Assembly: GCA_028673005.1 (NCBI GenBank)
Contig: CM054113.1
Span: forward strand, 66,602,850 to 66,666,849
Length of the DNA stretch: 64,000 nt
Direction: 5' to 3'
Origin: Tanypteryx hageni
Lineage: Eukaryota; Arthropoda; Insecta; Odonata; Petaluridae
How positions within the stretch are numbered: position 1 is the stretch's first letter; each line of letters starts with the position of its first letter. The notes under the pieces are model-generated. The model saw only the letters and a program-made list of their open reading frames with translations, had not been told where the DNA came from and made no database searches. The position numbers and the translations under genes were made by a program. Positions 36,700 through 49,506 of this stretch are shown one piece after another.

Positions 36700-38742
36700 G
36701 ATTCCGAGACCCAATTCACACGTCAGGAGTTCTCGAAAATTGCAGCAGGTCGCATGTGTTTTGTCTTTACCTCCCTCTCTCTCTCTCTCTGTAGTAATGA
36801 GTCATCCCATCTGCATCTTTCTCCCTACGAGAAACCTTAAGTAGGCACGCACAGCACGCGTGATATATTTCCTCTCCTCTTGTAAATGGTCTTTCCTCTC
36901 TAGTCTCCCTCTCTGGAAGTGAGAGAAAGATGGTTTGGGAGAAAGGATGGGAGTTCCAGGAGAGCGGGAGACGATTCCAAAGAGAGAGAGCTCGCATCAA
37001 AACCTCGACGAATCCGGAGAAACAATAAAAGACGCTTATGGACTCGTCGGGAAGGAGGACGCGAATTAGGATAGGTCGAGAGGAAGGGAAACCAAACAAA
37101 AACGTTCGAAACAAAACACCTTCTCCCGATTTAGATGGCGACTTTTTGAGCCCAGCCAAACGGATCACCTTTATTTCACCTTATAATCAGCTCCTTTGGG
37201 CGACGTCTTTAATTCTTTTGTCGCCGAAAAACACCCTCGCGCGCGAAAACGCTTTGCGTTTTTTTGTTGAACTGCGAACGCTCCCATTGGTGGAGCAAGA
37301 TTAAACGATACCGCGGAAAAAATAATCGACGAAGCGATTCCTTCGCGATAAAAAAAATCGAAAAAAAATATCGCTCCGATTTCCGCCGAAATTCCCCCGC
37401 CGGAGTTCTTAATCTTCCTGGTAGCGGAGAGAGTACCTACGTTTCTCATAACTAGCGCGCGGGTGTTGCGCGTACCTGCAAGAAGACTGACTGCCTTCGA
37501 ATGCGTCTTCCACACCTACGCGATTCTGAATCATCCTTCACCAGCTGTTATAAAAAAAAAACAAACGCAACAAAAAAAACACGCACGATTCGACCAATCG
37601 GGTGAGGCGTTACAAAAACGTTTCGCTCCTTCTCCCTTCTCTCTCTCTCGCTTGCTTTCCCTCCCTCGTTCTCTCGCGAGTGAAGACATGTTCTGCCTCC
37701 CTCGCTATCCCTCCCTCTCGCGACCCCTCTCTCTTTTTCCCTCCCTTCTCTATCCTTCTCCTCTCTCTCTTTCTCCGCCATTCCCCCACTCCCTTACCCG
37801 CCGCCATTCCAACGAGCACTTCGTCGTATCGTCCATGTGCCCACGCTCCACTCCTCATAGCCGCCAGTCTACCATCGGTCGTCGACGTGGTGGTTTAGGG
37901 CGGATCCTGCATTGAGGGAGAGAAAGAAAAGTGATCGAGGCACATATATATATATATATAAACGAGGTTTCCCCTTTCTTTCTCCGTCGGTGCCACTCCT
38001 CTTCTCGTCTCTCTCTTTGCCTTTCTATAACAGTGTGTACACCCCGACTCGCTGCCTCGTCGTTCGTGTGTGCGTGCCTGTGTGATTTGCGCCGCTCCTC
38101 CTTCGCGGTGCCTGCATACTCTCCTCTCCTTCTTTCGACTTTGGCCCGCGATAGCGGACGTTTTTTAAGACTCGGTTTCCTTCGCTGGCTTCGGGCATTC
38201 TGGACGATGAGTTCGCCTCGCTCGCACGCGCCTTAGCCGAACCGCGGTCGTTCCTGTTTTTATTTTTTATTCCCGTTGGAGGCGCGAAAATCGTTTTAGC
38301 GTGCGATCTTCTTCTTCTTGTTTCTTTTTCCTTCCCCTCTCCTCTCCTCGATCGATCCAGGATTTCGGACTTTTTGGTCGACGAAGGGAAGGGAAACGAT
38401 GAACGCGCGTTCTCGTCGATGTACGGTCTTGTTCTCCTCTTCACTCGGACTCGATGCCGTATTAGATGTGTTCCCGGCGTGAAAAGTTGGGAAAGCCACG
38501 AGTGACAAAAAGATACGTTTGAACTTTCGTGACCTCCCATCCCTGAACTCCTCGGTGTTTTTGTGATCTCATTGACCCGCCGATAATTGGCCCGAAGGCG
38601 GTGTCGCGTTCGAGAGAGGGCCGACGAACGTCCGAGGAAGCATTTCATTTGTTTTTTTCCTGAAAAGCTTTCGGACTTCTTAAAAATTAATTGTCATTTC
38701 GATCGCCGAAGCATCCGTCCGAATTCCTCCACACGAGCGGCG
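36700..38742 (+). promoter_or_regulatory. Promoter-like zone and 5' UTR of the downstream gene
   Basis: CpG- and CT-rich sequence with (CT)n at 36775-36790, a pyrimidine-rich run at 37630-37800 and (AT)n at 37943-37961. It leads into a GC-rich leader ahead of the ATG at 38743. An in-frame TAA at 38584-38586 marks the leader as non-coding in that frame. The transcription start cannot be placed. Confidence 0.45.
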
Positions 38743-38937
38743 ATGGGAATCCTGGGAGATTCGCAGCTGCGTTCGGGATCGCCGCATCAGCAGCAGAGGC
38801 CGGCGCTAAGGTTTCCCAGCGCTCAGCACCACCTGCCTCCGCAGCAGCAGCATCAACAACAACAACAAACGTCCGGACTTCAACATCTAGATCGGCTGCC
38901 TCGGCCGTCGACTCGGCCGCAGATGAGACTCCACCAA
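38743..38937 (+). CDS. First coding exon of a Gln/His/Pro-rich protein (partial gene)
   Basis: 65 codons from ATG (context ggcgATGgg, G at -3 and +4) to a perfect donor (caa|gtgagt, exon end 38937), leaving phase 0. There is no other in-frame Met back to the stop at 38584. The protein starts MGILGDSQLRSGSPHQQQRP and has polyglutamine interrupted by His and Pro (PPQQQHQQQQQ), with Q encoded by both CAG and CAA. Such N-termini are common in insect transcription factors and RNA-binding regulators with long first introns, but this fragment carries no domain and I do not recognise the gene. No later exon was found in the remaining 25 kb. Confidence 0.6.
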
Positions 38938-40286
38938 GTGAGTTATTTTCGAAGCTCTCTCTCTCTTTCGCACATGTCGAGTCTCACATTCTCTGCATTT
39001 TGTCGTTTATGGGTCTTTTTCGCCCGAAAACCGCTCGCTCGTAAGATTTTTCGGCGGTGGTTTTTTTGCGCCGATCGGCGCCGGTCGATATAACGTTCGG
39101 TTTAATTTTTTGAGGTTTTATTCGATTTCTAGCCGCTTGCGAGGCTTCTGCACCAGGACAAGTTATTATTAAGGCCAGATTAACAAAAAAACTAGACACG
39201 TATTGTTTTTTTGGGCATTGGGTTGAAACGCTCGTACCACGCGATGGGGGAGGTATTCGACATGTATAAGTAGCGTCAGTCACGTACGTTGATGCAACAA
39301 GCAAATATCATTTAATTTTTGCAACAGGAAACCGTGGCGATTCGACCTTTTATACGCAGAAGAATAATGAAATCGAGGCCTTTTCGAATTCATTTTAATG
39401 AAAATTAATTTCTTTCGGAAATCAAGTCCGGAAAGGGGCAACTTCCATCGACGCTCAAATAGTAAACGGGATAAACATGTACAGAACACATAATGGCATG
39501 AAACCTGTTCGTCGTTAATTGGATGGGTCTTACGTGCAATTTCCTTATAATCAATGGGGGAAATGTGGCACCTCAATTAATTTTTAATTGAAATATATTA
39601 AGACAATTGTAGAAGTCAACACGAAGCACATTTTTTACCTCAACTCCGATACCGAAACATTTCAATGGATCAAAGGTGATTTGTTCCACATGACCTATCG
39701 AATATATCGTACATAGGGTTCAGGTGGCAATAAAAACTTTTTTAGGAGGTTTTTCTACGATCTAGACGTGTTTTTGCCCTCTCGTCTGCGAATTGTGCAG
39801 CAGTCGGGATAGCCTCCTCCGCCAGTAGTTCGATGGTTGTTTTCGAGCATCTTATAAAACTACGTTGTTGTCTCCGAAGAAATCTCGGAGGGAGAGAAAT
39901 GGAAGTGGGCGTTCGGACAGAGAGGGTGCGAAGGAGGAAGAGGAGATAAATGGAAAGAAAGGAGACGGGAATGTCCTTGACATCAAAATTCCACCGCCGC
40001 TGTGGCTCCCTGCTATGCACACTCCATCCTCCTCTCCCCTCTTCTTCCCGAATCCCTCCGACTCGGCTGTGCCAATGAGCCTTTGTTTATTGGTACGTTA
40101 TATAGCTAGGCGCAAAAGGGGGAGACGGGAGAAAATTTACGCAAATGTCGGTGGGTAATTTCTTTCCACATCGCGGAAGCGTCGAGAGCCACCGAACGAT
40201 CCTTCAAAAAAAAAAAGAAAGGAAGGAAGATGGAGGTTTGCCAGATATCCGTTGCACCATGTAGGCGACGTCTTTTGTTGATGCTA

Positions 40287-40389
40287 CAGGGCATTCATAA
40301 AGTCTCGGTGCACTTGGATAGCGTGTAATGCATGTATTTATTGCGAACGATTTAAAAATCGAGCGCAAAGAGACTTTTGAACACCCTTA
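40287..40389. mobile_element. mariner-like MITE, 103 bp
   Basis: Left end cagggcattcataaagtctc; right end reverse-complemented taagggtgttcaaaagtctc. TA flanks both sides (40285-40286 and 40390-40391). The two arms nearly meet, so it is a short palindromic Tc1/mariner-type MITE. Confidence 0.65.
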
Positions 40390-42600
40390 TAATAGCTTGG
40401 AGAGCCTATTTTTTCTGGCACTAATTAGAGACCGGCGCATCTTTTTGTTTTTCAATTATAGGGAGAGTCTCGAGGAATTACCTACCGTATAAAATTTAAA
40501 CTATGTAACGCTTATTCTGTCACTCTTTAAAAAGCGTTTTAACAAACTTCCCGACTGGATAGAACATTAAAACGTGGCAGGAATGAATGCTTCAATAGCG
40601 AATTAAAAGTTAACGACGAAAAGGTCTTCGAAGAAAGATGGGTTCGACTCCAGGATAAAATTTTTGTTTCCCGTTAGAAAGCGCGTAAAAAAGCAATTTT
40701 CGACGTACTCGACATTGATTATTTTTCAAATTAAAATTATAAAAAAAATTGTCCATCGGTTTTTCGGTTTAGGGCATTCAAATTAGGACATTTAAATTCA
40801 TTTCCCCTCATTTTTTGTGGGGAACTTACCCTAGCCATGCATATAATGTTTTTGCCTTATAACATTTCGGTGCCTACCAATCCCCGTAATAGTATTCGAG
40901 CACGTTCGCGGATTAATTTATATCGAGTACCACCTATTCTTCAAAGTGACGTATCGCGGGATGGCCATGCTTTCATGATAATAGGTCGGGAGAAAACGCC
41001 GCGCCTCCATTGTTATTTTACCTCGTGGGGTGGACCGCCCTATTCTCTATTTATTATAATAAGAGGGGACTGGGACGTATTTCAATAATCGTAAAGAGTT
41101 TCTCCTCTAAAAGTACATTCTCCCTCAGTAGGTGGAGATCCATCTTTTATTTTTTGCCTATCGTTAACGGTTGAGGGATCGCATCGTCGCAGTCGGAGCC
41201 ATCGCATCTGGTACTTGACGTATGGAAGAATAACTGCATCGCCATGATTCCCGAGCCAAAGTCGTTTCCTCGCGAAATGGGCGAGTGGAACGCCGCATTT
41301 CATAACGTCTCGAACCGTCGGAAACGGACGCCGCAACGCTATTTGCAGCAAAATGGATCTTCGTCCTTCGAGGACGCTCTCCGTCTTTATTGCGATCGAA
41401 GAATCCTGCCCGTCGCCTCGGAAAGGGGCGATTTAACGAGTCGAGAGAGAACGAGCGAGGGAAGGATTGCGGAGCAAATTACACGAAGCGGTTTTTTCCT
41501 ATTTTTCCGCAAAAAATTATCGTTAATAAATATCGTCGCGTCCCGCGAAAAAGCAACAAAAATTTCAGAACGAAAAATTTGGCATTTAAAAATATACTCT
41601 CTAGCTCCGGTACTTGAGTTTTTAAGTCCGATTTTTATCTCCATCACGCCGAAGTTTCATCCGCAGTTTCATTCCGCGAAAATCACATTTTTTCTAGCAT
41701 AAATTATCCTCGAGTATGTTAGCAAAGTTATGATATGGGCACCGCCAAAATTTTACCATATTTAGCTCTCATAGAGACCTGCCTATCCTGAAAATTTGGT
41801 TTCTCTAGGTTGCGGGATTTTAGAGATATTATCCACACATTCGGACGGACGGAAGGGCTAACCAAATACAAGCGATTTTTTAAGAAAAAAGTGCTCAAAA
41901 AAGAAGTGAAAGAGGATGGACCCCCGAAAGGGAGAAGAACGCGGAATGAAAGTTGCTCGCAACAATTCAGTGAGAGAGAGAGAGAGAACCATAATTTTCA
42001 TGTGACGAGGAGAGAAGTCGGGGAGATGGTTAGCTATAATGGTAGGAGACGACGGCGCTCATCTACCCGCCCGCACGAGCTCCGGGAAGAGTCCACCGAA
42101 TGATGAAACGACTCGGAATTAAATGAGGCGATGTGGGGAACGTCTGGGACAGCGGAGGTCTCCGAACCTCGTGCTTTATCGGATGGATAGAGGAGGAGAA
42201 GATGCGAGTAAATTGAGGATTTGTGGAGAGACGCGCCACTTCGCCCTTAAAAAGTCTTCTACGAGGAAGAGTGAAAGGAAGCGGCTAGAAGGGTTTTGCG
42301 CAAACGTTTTCCCACACTTTCTCAATGGTTTCATTCTTCCTCGAAGGTTAATTAGAACTGGAAGTGGAAATGAAAGAATTCTAATCATAAAGTCTGCGGT
42401 ACGTATACAACTATCTATCAACATCGCTTGTTTGAACCCTTATGAGGAAATTCTACGTCATCAATGTTCATCGGTCATTTTTACTCTCTCCATACAGGGG
42501 AAAGTATTGTTTTCGTGAAAAAAATCGACTTCGAGATTTATATGGAAATACACGTTTGAGGTCCCCTGAGCACGTTTTGACCATTTTCTCGGTGATGTCT

Positions 42601-42622
42601 GTGTGTGTGTGTGTGTGTGTGT
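42601..42622. repeat. (GT)n microsatellite
   Basis: Eleven GT units, then tatgtgg. Confidence 0.95.
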
Positions 42623-43439
42623 ATGTGGTAGATTTTTTGTGGGTTCTCGAACTTAAAAAATATTAATCAGAACAACGCGAAATTTTATATTTAACATTTC
42701 TGTAAAGGTCAAAAGAACTGATTAAATTATGGTAAATATCGGTCAACCGGAAGTGGGAATATACTCATGTCACTTATCCTTTATTTTAAAATATTTGCTT
42801 TAATATTTGATAAATGTAAATATATGCTGGAATAAAAGTTGTAGGAAATTTAATTTTCTACAACCTTTGTTTGAAACATTTTCCCATGTAATGCATTGTT
42901 TAAGAGATATCCTATATTTTTAGCTGCCACCACCACGCCACCTACCGACGACTATTGTTAACAATTGACGCTTAGTTACGTCTTAGATGCTCCTTTTTCT
43001 TTTCTTATTTGTTGGAGCTTTGTGGCTCTATCCAATATTAGAAGGCTATGGTTTTGGGTTTATTTGTTCTTTGTAAAGTCTAAAATTTTCTCGCAGTTTC
43101 TTAAAATATTTATTTTTATGTAACCTATTTGGAATTTCTAGAAATATTACAGGTATGGAGAAAGTCATGTGGTGGCCACATCGGATTTTTTAAAAGTGAT
43201 GATTTTGGGTTTATCGTAAGTGAATAACAAAAATGAAGAATAATGAAAAATGTGTACACATAAGGAAAATGGTTTATTATTTTGTTCGAGGGAAGGGAGT
43301 TATTATTTTTTTACGAGATTATTCGAAGGGAAAGTTTTTTGAATGAGCGAGGAGAGTAATGAACTATGGACTTATGGAGAGTTAGAAAACTCGTTCATGA
43401 CCACAATAAGGTAGTAAGTGAAATACAAGACAAACGTGA

Positions 43440-43545
43440 GAAAACTTCTCGCGTGACCCAGATTCGAACCCGGATCTCCTTGCTGGTCGCCTCTCCGATC
43501 AATTGGGCTACCGTGACGCGCGAGGGAGATCCTGGTTCGAGCCGC
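43440..43545 (-). mobile_element. tRNA-derived SINE
   Basis: Minus strand: tagcccaattgatcggagag (A box) and gagatccgggttcgaatctg (B box), with ctcgcg/cgcgag closing the ends. Just outside, on the opposite strand, lies a second B-box-like gagatcctggttcgag (43525-43540). Canonical acceptor pairing is lacking, so a SINE is favoured over a tRNA gene. Confidence 0.6.
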
Positions 43546-43730
43546 ATTCCCGTCTCTACCGCACTCGAATTATGTGGCAATTCAATTGACGTCCGCTCCG
43601 AGCCTCAATTATAGTCTCTTGGTTATAGCTTCTCAATGGTTTTTAGACAGCTTTTGTGCAAGGAAAAATGTTCTACTGAAATTGGTTCTTTGGAGAGCGA
43701 CGAAATTGTAGGGCTTGGATTTAATGATGG

Positions 43731-43732
<2 letters not shown>

Positions 43733-43785
<53 letters not shown>
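43733..43785. repeat. (AT)n microsatellite
   Basis: About 26 uninterrupted AT units. Confidence 0.95.
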
Positions 43786-43789
<4 letters not shown>

Positions 43790-43998
43790 ACAAATTTTTA
43801 ACCCCTATTTAAAGTTTAAAAAAAATTGTTTCACGTAACGTTGAAACGCGATTCGGGGAGGAGAGTTGAGAAACGTAACTTCTGAGAAGGAGCGATTCTC
43901 AGAAGTTTGGGTAATGTTTACTTTTTACAGACGAAGCTAACGTCTCTAAAGATTATGTATAAGTTTCTTTTAAAAAAGTCACGGCCTAACTCGTAGGA

Positions 43999-44219
43999 CA
44001 GGGGTCGGCATCCTATGGCACGCGAAGAGATTTTAGATTTAGATATTTCAAAGAAGAATTACAAAAAAATGTACTTAAAAGAATTTTACTTTGATTTCAC
44101 TTGAATTTCATATTGTAATGGTGGACAAAATAACTTGAAGGGTGGCACGCGAATAGGGCCAAAGATAGCGAATATTTGTAAAGAGTGACACTCAACGGAA
44201 AAAACGTTACCGAGCCCTG
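43999..44219. mobile_element. hAT MITE, 221 bp
   Basis: Left end caggggtcggcatc; right end reverse-complemented cagggctcggtaac. Flanks tcgtagga (43991-43998) and tcctagga (44220-44227) form an 8-bp duplication with one mismatch. Internal ggcacgcga occurs near both ends. Confidence 0.8.
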
Positions 44220-44609
44220 TCCTAGGAGAAATTAACCGGTGAAAATTCCTGTTTCGGAAACGTCGACTGATACAAATCGTTTTGAAGTGATCGCGGTGGA
44301 TATGATTTGTTCGGATTCTTCTAATGTTTGATCGAATTCGTTTTTTGGTCAGATCAGATCGATTTCAACTCGTCACCGATGACGTATTTTGTCCAAGTAA
44401 ATATTACGCGAAGTGTGATTCATCGCGAAGGACGTGATGGGTTTAAATTTGAAGCATGCGTCAGGAAATTTGCAGTCCTTGTTTCAGTCTCGGACCTAAA
44501 CCTGTTTATTAAACGACTTGGCAGACTAGCATTCGTAGATGTCTCTAATAGAACCGCCTTAGAAAGATATGATTCATAACCGGAGGTGTAACTCTGTAGA
44601 ACTGCATTA

Positions 44610-44780
44610 CAGTCAATCCCCATATAGCGCCACCCCCGCATACCGCCCATTAATCGTAGTGTACAGAACTTCCACCTTATGATTACATAGAGCAAGCATA
44701 GACCTCGATTTACAGACATCCCAGATATTGCGCCAAAGTCACTGATGGACAAACGGTGGCGCTAAATTGGGGATTGATTT
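44610..44780. mobile_element. pogo-like MITE, 171 bp
   Basis: Left end cagtcaatccccatatagcg; right end reverse-complemented aaatcaatccccaatttagc, both continuing into gccacc. TA flanks at 44608-44609 and 44781-44782. No coding capacity. Confidence 0.75.
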
Positions 44781-46951
44781 TATATTTAAAGAAGGAACAG
44801 CGCAAATTTGAATGTTTCCACGGCTTAAGAAAGATAATTTTACATCAATAAGTCAACGAAGTCGATTAAAATGGCATTTTTCCTACCTTAGGAATTTGAT
44901 AAAAAATACTTTCATACGCCATTTAAGTTTGAGAATTTCTCACTCGAAATTCCCCGTCTAAAAATATTGTGGATATGTGAAAGATGTCTCTTAATCAATT
45001 CGGTTATGCCCTTCATCGTTCATTTTCTCGTGTGACGCAACACCTTGATGAGAGCTTACCTTTGATGTGGGCGACGGTCGGTACGGTGGATCTCGCTCCC
45101 GAAAAAAAACAAATATCCAGAGAAAAAGTGAGAGAGAAGAAAAGATCTTTTTCAATCACCGCGTAAAATTAAATCATTTATTTTCCCCGCTGAGACACCT
45201 TTCGTCGTAAATTTGCTTTCATACGAGAGAGCGAGAACGAGATTCTGTTAAGCGACCGCGTCGAATTATTATCTAACGCCGTGAAGGACAAGTCCTCATC
45301 AGGGATGTTGAGCGGCGAGCTGTCGGACCGCCGTGTGCCCGTGTCACGGAGACATCAGAGTCTGTTTACGCTCGCGTTACGGCCCTGTAACCATGATACT
45401 TGGCGAACGTTTCCCGTCGGGTTTTCTCAGCAGACCGAAGCCTCATCTGATGCGATATGCATCGTCAGTCAGGGTGACTGAGTTACTTATCTTTGATTCT
45501 TGGAAATTCGACGAAGCGTGCATCGCCCGTACTATCTTATCTCGAGTCATACGCAAAATACCGGATGCATTATAGGCTCCTATAATACAGTTAGAAAAAA
45601 AATCCGTTGTAAGCCCGTAACGGGCTTGTTAATTTTTCGAGAAACCTCGACATTTACTTTATCGATGTCTGAGCGAGTCTTGTTTGAACGGCTATTGCAA
45701 TGATTTTCTCCTTACAGTTAGTTAGCCATTTGCACGGAATGAAATCCTGATTGGAAGCTGTGGTGGAGGATAGGGCGACGAAGCTCGAGCGTTACAACAT
45801 GATCTTAGAAACGTGGTTCGATGAATAAACAAAAGCGACGCCGTTTACTTTATTAATTTGGAAAAATGTCTTTCTGGTTTTGGGTTAATATAATCTTACC
45901 GCATCTTAATCTCTCAGTTAATTTTTTGTGACGAAAACATTTTATAATTCATGATTCGCCGAAGGGCCCGGATGCCTTGTGGAACTCCCTGTTAGCGGAT
46001 GGGAGCAAGTAGGTATATAAACGTGCAGACGTTAACATTGTTTATAAATTGCAGAGCAACTTTAAAAAATTCAATGAATGTCTAGTAGGTACATGTTGCA
46101 TCTGATGTAAAAACATTACACCTTTCAAAAATATCACCTTTTTAAATCAAATATTGTGTACGTCGCTTAGTTGTTTTCAGATTTTAAGATTGTGACAGCT
46201 ACTAAAAGCAATTATCTGCCACGATCTCAATGGAAAACACAATCTTGAAAGATAAATTTGACTCGTCGAGGAGATGACGATTAGATAAATGAGGAGGAAA
46301 TTCCGCATCGTCGATAAAAAGCTGATGTAAATTTTCACGATTACCGATTGTGAAATGGCGTCCCCTCCATTCGCTAATGACCTCTTTCTGCATAATTGCG
46401 AGGATAGAGAAATGAGTTTTTATATCTCAGCTTCCGGAATTGCTACATTCTATCATAAGCGCATGTGGTCGTAGAAGCTAATATGTGTGGCTTTTACTCT
46501 CTGTGAGGTATAGAAACATCTTGAATACGTTTGCGATTGCCGGAAACGAATGAATACACGATTGCGCTCGCGAAGAAAATTTGTTATGACTGAGCGAATG
46601 CGAAATGTTTAGACTGCCGATAAATATGAAAACAAAAGAATCGCGCATAATAAATTTTAGGCCGTGAATGGAGTTTCATCTACCGCGTACGATTTCGACT
46701 AAGGTGAGATCATCGTGTTATTGAATATCTCAATCTGGGTTGCAACTGTCGTCCCGTAGTAAACAAAAGATTTTTTCAGCGTAAAAACTGAAGAGCGGAC
46801 GTAATGAGGGAGTCGAAGTAAATGGGAAAATATGAATAGATGTTTTTTAAGGGAATTTCCTGCATTTCGCGTCTCTGAATAATGTATTCCTTCTTGGAGG
46901 AAATACTGAAGATGAAATTATACAAGATAAACTCTATCAAAATAAATTATA

Positions 46952-47604
46952 CACCCATCCCTCGCTTTGAACTGATCATGCGTTAATAGAAAAGATCGCG
47001 TAATGCGAAAATGCACCTAGTGGGGTAGTTTTTCCATAGGAATACATGTGGTTACATCTGAGTGCCACCTTGAGCTCAATATGCAACAATTAAGTTACTT
47101 TACATCATCTTTTCCTATAACCTCTGTGTAGAATTGAAACGTTTTATGTTTTTAATACCGTATTTACTTGACATATGTCGACCTCGAATACGAGAGAATT
47201 TACATGGGCTAATTTTGAGAAGAAATGATTTATAAGGCAAGCAAATAAATTTAAAAAGATTATTGTAGTTATTTTTTATTTAAATCTATAAACAATACCA
47301 TCACAATGTGCAGTGCAAAGATAAATGCGATTTACATCATGCTAGACTAGTAACAATTACTCTCACTATTTCCTATTTATTTATTTATTTGTTCGAGAAT
47401 ATAAGACGACCCCCAAACTTGGGTTGAAATAAAAAAGCAGAAAAAAACTCGTCTTATACTCGAGTAAATACGGTACTTTGAGACCGTTTCAAAACCGTTC
47501 TAATGTGACAGTGACGGGAGTGCAAATCGAGGTAGCCCGCTAAAAGAAAATCGCGCTAACCCGAAAACGAGTTAATCGAAACCGTCTTATTCGAGGGATG
47601 AATA
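46952..47604. mobile_element. pogo-like element carrying a nested MITE
   Basis: Left catccctcgctttgaac and right, reverse-complemented, catccctcgaataagac define loose terminal inverted repeats. TA can be placed at both borders. A second element (47158-47473) sits inside and splits it. The exact ends are uncertain by a few bases. Confidence 0.55.
47158..47473. mobile_element. Nested Tc1/mariner/pogo-type MITE, 316 bp
   Basis: Left end ccgtatttacttgacatatg; right end reverse-complemented ccgtatttactcgagtataa. TA duplication at 47156-47157 and 47474-47475. Internal ataagacgac motifs lie near the right end. It lies within another element and so inserted later. Confidence 0.75.
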
Positions 47605-49506
47605 TATTACATTCTCCTTTCTGTGTACACGACTGATTTAGTTCGACAAAAGCGTTAATTAAACCTTCGCATAATCCGGAAACGTTTCTAAATATAGTTC
47701 GAAATTAATGAAGCGATCGGAAAATTTTCAGCTGGCTCTCGTGAATTCATTCATTTATTTATAACATTTATAACAAGGCAAAGAAGTTATTAATACATAG
47801 TACCGGGAAAACTTCCCAAGTCTTTTTAAGGTAGAATCCATAAAGATAACGGGCGACATAAAAAGTTATCAAAAAAGGGCGAGAAACGAGAAAAGCACGT
47901 GAATTTCCCGGGAAAAAGTGATTCATTCCGCGCAAATCGTGAGTTACAATTAGGAAACGCATCTCGGGAGAAAGAGAGAGAGAGAAAGAAAGATGCGCGG
48001 GCGTTTAATCACGAACAAGTTTCGCATTGCGTGGGCGGTCCGACGGATGACATCCATGTCGTAGCAGAGGTTATCAGCTGTGCGAATGAGCGCGAATTAT
48101 CGCTTGGGTCTCTCGGAATCGCAGCATGCGAAGGAAGGGCGTGACTCGATTACTCGATTCGCGAACATGTGATACATCTCGACGGATCCAGACGAGGATT
48201 CTCGACGAGGAGAGTACGTCGATTCCAAGAAATAAAGGCATCACGCGTCCAATAACGGGGATTATACGTTTTTTAACCTTGCCAAAACGGCAATATTTTT
48301 GCCCTTGTTCACTCCTCAAAGATTTTTCGTCACCTTCGGCGTTTATGTTTATTTTAATGTCGAGGAAGAGGTAAATTAGACGGTTCAGATATTTAGGTTT
48401 GAGTATAGAGAAATCAGGTTCCGTACATGCATACGGACAATCTTTGCTGAGGTCCGTACGCGTGTACGTCGAACAGGCTCGAGCGCTTTTTGCAACGTTA
48501 GACGAACGAAGGCGATGTTTACAAATCTCTCCGGAGCGGCGACCGTAGTTTTGCAAAACGATGTGTTTGGACAGAGAGATAAGTCGAGCAATTTCAATTT
48601 AACGAGATTTTCGCGAGCTTTACGACAACAAAATAAGTACCTACTTATTACATCTAATTGTGAGATTTAGTCGTAAATTTATAATCATCAGAAAATAAGT
48701 ACATTTGTCATGCCCCAAATTGTTGCTAAGTGTTTTGGAATGTTTATGAAACCGAAAAAATGTAGAAACATTTGTAGCTGATCTATATGATGAAAAAACT
48801 GTCGAAATTATTTAAGTTGAATTGAATTGTGTGACAATTATTATATGCGATTGTTATTAACATAAAACCGTTGAGTTAAAACTAAAATGCCTGCCTATCA
48901 TTAAGGCGCCGCCTTCAATGTCATACGCGATATTTGATTCTTGTCGGAAAATTACCGCTGAGGCCGGACACTTAGCGTTTGGAATGCGAACATTGTTTGT
49001 TCAACGTAATTTTCACCATATGTGTTATCCGTATCATTTTTATGTTAAAATCTGGCGTGAGACCCTTTTCGGATCAATTTATTAGGAACATCTCTCGACG
49101 TTTGATTTCCTGGGCGTCACACGCGCGTCCATATTTAAGAATACGCATCATCCCGTGCGGATGCTATTATGTATACACGCACACAGCCGCCCCAAATTTA
49201 ATGACGTTAAGTACGTGCCGAGAAATGTGGAACCCATTCGTCTGTACGACACATTGGCATTCGTCACATTTATTGTTAGTACGCTCCTTTCATTTCATCC
49301 GAGCCTTCCAAATTAGCCGATGATGCGGAGAAAATTGGCGAGTTCCGCGCGCTCTTTCCGTCTCCCGGAAGAAACCGGACGGGAAGGCGAGAAATTCGCG
49401 GAAAGGCGGGAGAGACTTTCAGAATGGCAAACGTCCAGAAGCGGTACGGCGAAAAGGCAACTCCGAGAGTTAGAGAGAGAGAACCGGACGCCAAACTAAT
49501 CTCTAG

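Larger units (their letters stand above)
29400..36700. other. Intergenic sequence; repeats only
   Basis: No exon can be supported. Items seen: a dyad tandem repeat (29550-29595), a mariner-like terminus (about 30425-30469), a pyrimidine tract (30868-30960), a polypurine tract (31200-31860) and a 16-bp palindrome acgatcgatcgatcgt (32066-32081). Short open frames are scattered and lack splice or family support. Confidence 0.5.
38938..43400. other. Presumed first intron, left part
   Basis: No exon recognised. It contains a mariner-like MITE (40287-40389), a possible LINE/SINE tail (about 41740-41860), a (GT)n microsatellite (42601-42622) and a small imperfect hairpin (42838-42864, gttgtaggaaat / attttctacaac). 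Confidence 0.45.

Noticed and set aside
39865..40095. Possible exon (frame with IPPPLWLPAMHTPSSSPLFF) ending near a gtacgt donor
   Set aside because: No credible acceptor. The first half is GA-rich low complexity and the phase link to the exon at 38743 is not supported.
41244..41702. 152-codon plus-strand frame in the presumed intron
   Set aside because: No recognisable domain, no splice signals, and equally long frames overlap on the other strand.
43450..43525. Functional tRNA gene
   Set aside because: A and B boxes are present but the acceptor stem does not pair canonically and flanking sequence looks like a SINE body.
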